A stretch of DNA of 64,000 bases from Acetobacterium wieringae. Lineage in GTDB: Bacteria > Bacillota > Clostridia > Eubacteriales > Eubacteriaceae. The stretch covers positions 1 through 64,000 of the forward strand of contig NZ_LKEU01000033.1 in the NCBI RefSeq assembly GCF_001766835.1, read 5' to 3'. Below, in pieces: positions 63,128 through 64,000 of the stretch (the first letter of the stretch is position 1; every line of letters starts with the position of its first letter). Under the pieces are notes generated by a model. It ran no database searches. It was not told the DNA's origin and was given only the letters and a program-made list of their open reading frames with translations. The position numbers were made by a program, and so were the translations under genes.

Positions 63128-64000
63128 ATGTCACAAATTTCCATATCACATTTAAGCTTTAACTACGAAAGCAGTTGCGAAAATATTTTTGAAGATGTTT
63201 CCTTTACCATCGACACAAACTGGAAACTGGGTTTTATCGGCCGTAATGGTCGCGGCAAAACGACCTTTTTAAAACTTCTGATGGGTCTTTATGACTATAG
63301 CGGCGTGATCGCCGCAGCGGTCGATTTTGAATATTTTCCTTTTGCAATCAAGAACTCTTCCCAACTGACTCGCACTCTTGTCGATGAGATTTATCCTGAT
63401 TACCCGCTCTGGGAACTGCAGCGGGAGCTGTCGCTACTGAACCTGGATGCAGCGCTGCTGGAGCGGCCATTTAGCAGCCTGAGCCGGGGCGAGCAAACCA
63501 AGGTATTACTGGCGGCCTTATTTTTAAAACCAAATCAATTTCTCTTAATTGATGAGCCGACCAATCATCTCGATCTGGAAGGTCGACGTGTTGTCAGTCA
63601 GTATTTGAAAAAGAAACCGGGTTTTATTCTGGTTTCCCACGACCGCACCTTCCTGGATAATTGCGTCGATCACGTCTTGTCGATTAACAAAATGAACATT
63701 GAGATTCAAAAAGGCAACTATTCCAGCTGGCTTCTTAATAAACAGCGTCAGGATCAGTTTGAATGCAATCAAAATAAAAAACTCAAACAGGAAATCGATC
63801 AATTAAAAACCGCTGCCAAACGCACCGAAAATTGGTCGAATGCCGTTGAGAAGTCAAAAAACGGACAACGGGTTTCCGGCCTTCGCCCGGATCGGGGCCA
63901 TATTGGTCATCAGTCTGCGAAAATGATGAAACGCTCCAAATCGCTGGAAAAGCGTCAGCAAAAGAATATTGAGTCAAAAGAAAAGTTAATGAAAAATATC
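63128..64000 (+). CDS. Lsa/Vga-type ABC-F ribosomal protection protein (partial)
   Basis: The first 291 codons are in the window, with no stop. The first nucleotide-binding domain has Walker A GFIGRNGRGKTTFLKLLMG, signature FSSLSRGEQTKVLLAAL and Walker B FLLIDEPTNHLDLEGR, followed by the H-loop VSHDRTF. No membrane segment exists. The inter-domain linker, rich in Lys and Gln, begins near residue 210 and includes MMKRSKSLEKRQQ. This is the antibiotic-resistance ABC-F pattern (Lsa-like), acting on lincosamide, streptogramin A or pleuromutilin-bound ribosomes. A second ATG at 63128, seven bases from AGAGAGG, is preferred to 63125. Confidence 0.9.
   Translation, partial: MSQISISHLSFNYESSCENIFEDVSFTIDTNWKLGFIGRNGRGKTTFLKLLMGLYDYSGVIAAAVDFEYFPFAIKNSSQLTRTLVDEIYPDYPLWELQRELSLLNLDAALLERPFSSLSRGEQTKVLLAALFLKPNQFLLIDEPTNHLDLEGRRVVSQYLKKKPGFILVSHDRTFLDNCVDHVLSINKMNIEIQKGNYSSWLLNKQRQDQFECNQNKKLKQEIDQLKTAAKRTENWSNAVEKSKNGQRVSGLRPDRGHIGHQSAKMMKRSKSLEKRQQKNIESKEKLMKNI

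Overview
This window looks like a core chromosomal segment from a strictly anaerobic, Gram-positive member of the Clostridia. A relative of Acetobacterium or Eubacterium fits best, but that placement is an inference. Supporting signs are the T-box, FMN, M-box and glycine riboswitches, GatCAB, AGGAGG-type ribosome binding sites, near-consensus TTGACA/TATAAT promoters, a flavodiiron protein, CobT and several OmpR-type two-component systems. I see no prophage, insertion sequence, CRISPR array or plasmid gene. Most genes are on the minus strand.

Region by region. 1-560: the 5' end of a 16S rRNA gene (minus) with two tandem promoters. 0.5-2.8 kb: riboflavin transporter under an FMN riboswitch, then a CorA-type Mg transporter under an M-box riboswitch with a 29-codon small ORF just ahead of corA. 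2.9-6.2 kb: two surface proteins with Ig-like and YDG/MBG-type repeats. 6.3-10 kb: fructose operon fruR-fruK-fruA. 10-15.6 kb: two-component system, TetR regulator, and a T-box-controlled phenylacetate-CoA-ligase-like gene with an ACT partner. 16-23.5 kb: an ABC transporter pair, cobT, a two-component system facing a small secreted Asp/Gly/Cys protein across a symmetric operator, and an alanine/glycine symporter under a glycine riboswitch. 23.5-28.3 kb: a 98-bp nested hairpin, metNIQ, yccF, msrA and a hydrolase. 28.4-29 kb: five tRNA genes (Gly, Arg, His, Gln, Lys). 29-40.4 kb: ABC exporter, phosphodiesterase, rdgB, rph, gatCAB, ligA and pcrA. 40.4-45.7 kb: a four-gene operon of an unknown 686-residue zinc-ribbon protein, response regulator, histidine kinase and iron alcohol dehydrogenase. 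45.8-55 kb: mnmA, flavodiiron protein, pilBC and trkAH. 55-60.5 kb: the lysC-hom and thrC-thrB-ACT operons, divergent from one promoter region. 60.5-64 kb: a transglutaminase-like protein, a radical SAM protein, and an Lsa/Vga-type ABC-F gene cut by the window edge.

The strongest regulatory discovery is the ABC-F leader (62831-63127). It carries a six-codon upstream ORF with an ideal Shine-Dalgarno, an intrinsic terminator, and alternative partners for both terminator arms. One terminator hexamer is identical to a hexamer inside the upstream ORF, which is the expected architecture of ribosome-stalling (antibiotic-sensing) attenuation. Second is the M-box/corA leader, whose small ORF has an acidic, proline-containing N-terminus recalling MgtL-type Mg-sensing leader peptides. 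Other notable points are an apparent AUC start codon for metN, an unexplained metNIQ leader, the two-component system paired with a secreted protein, and the uncharacterised protein upstream of the alcohol dehydrogenase operon.

Coordinates of CDS starts were moved from the longest ORF where a downstream start has a better ribosome binding site. All functions are by sequence recognition only; no search was run.
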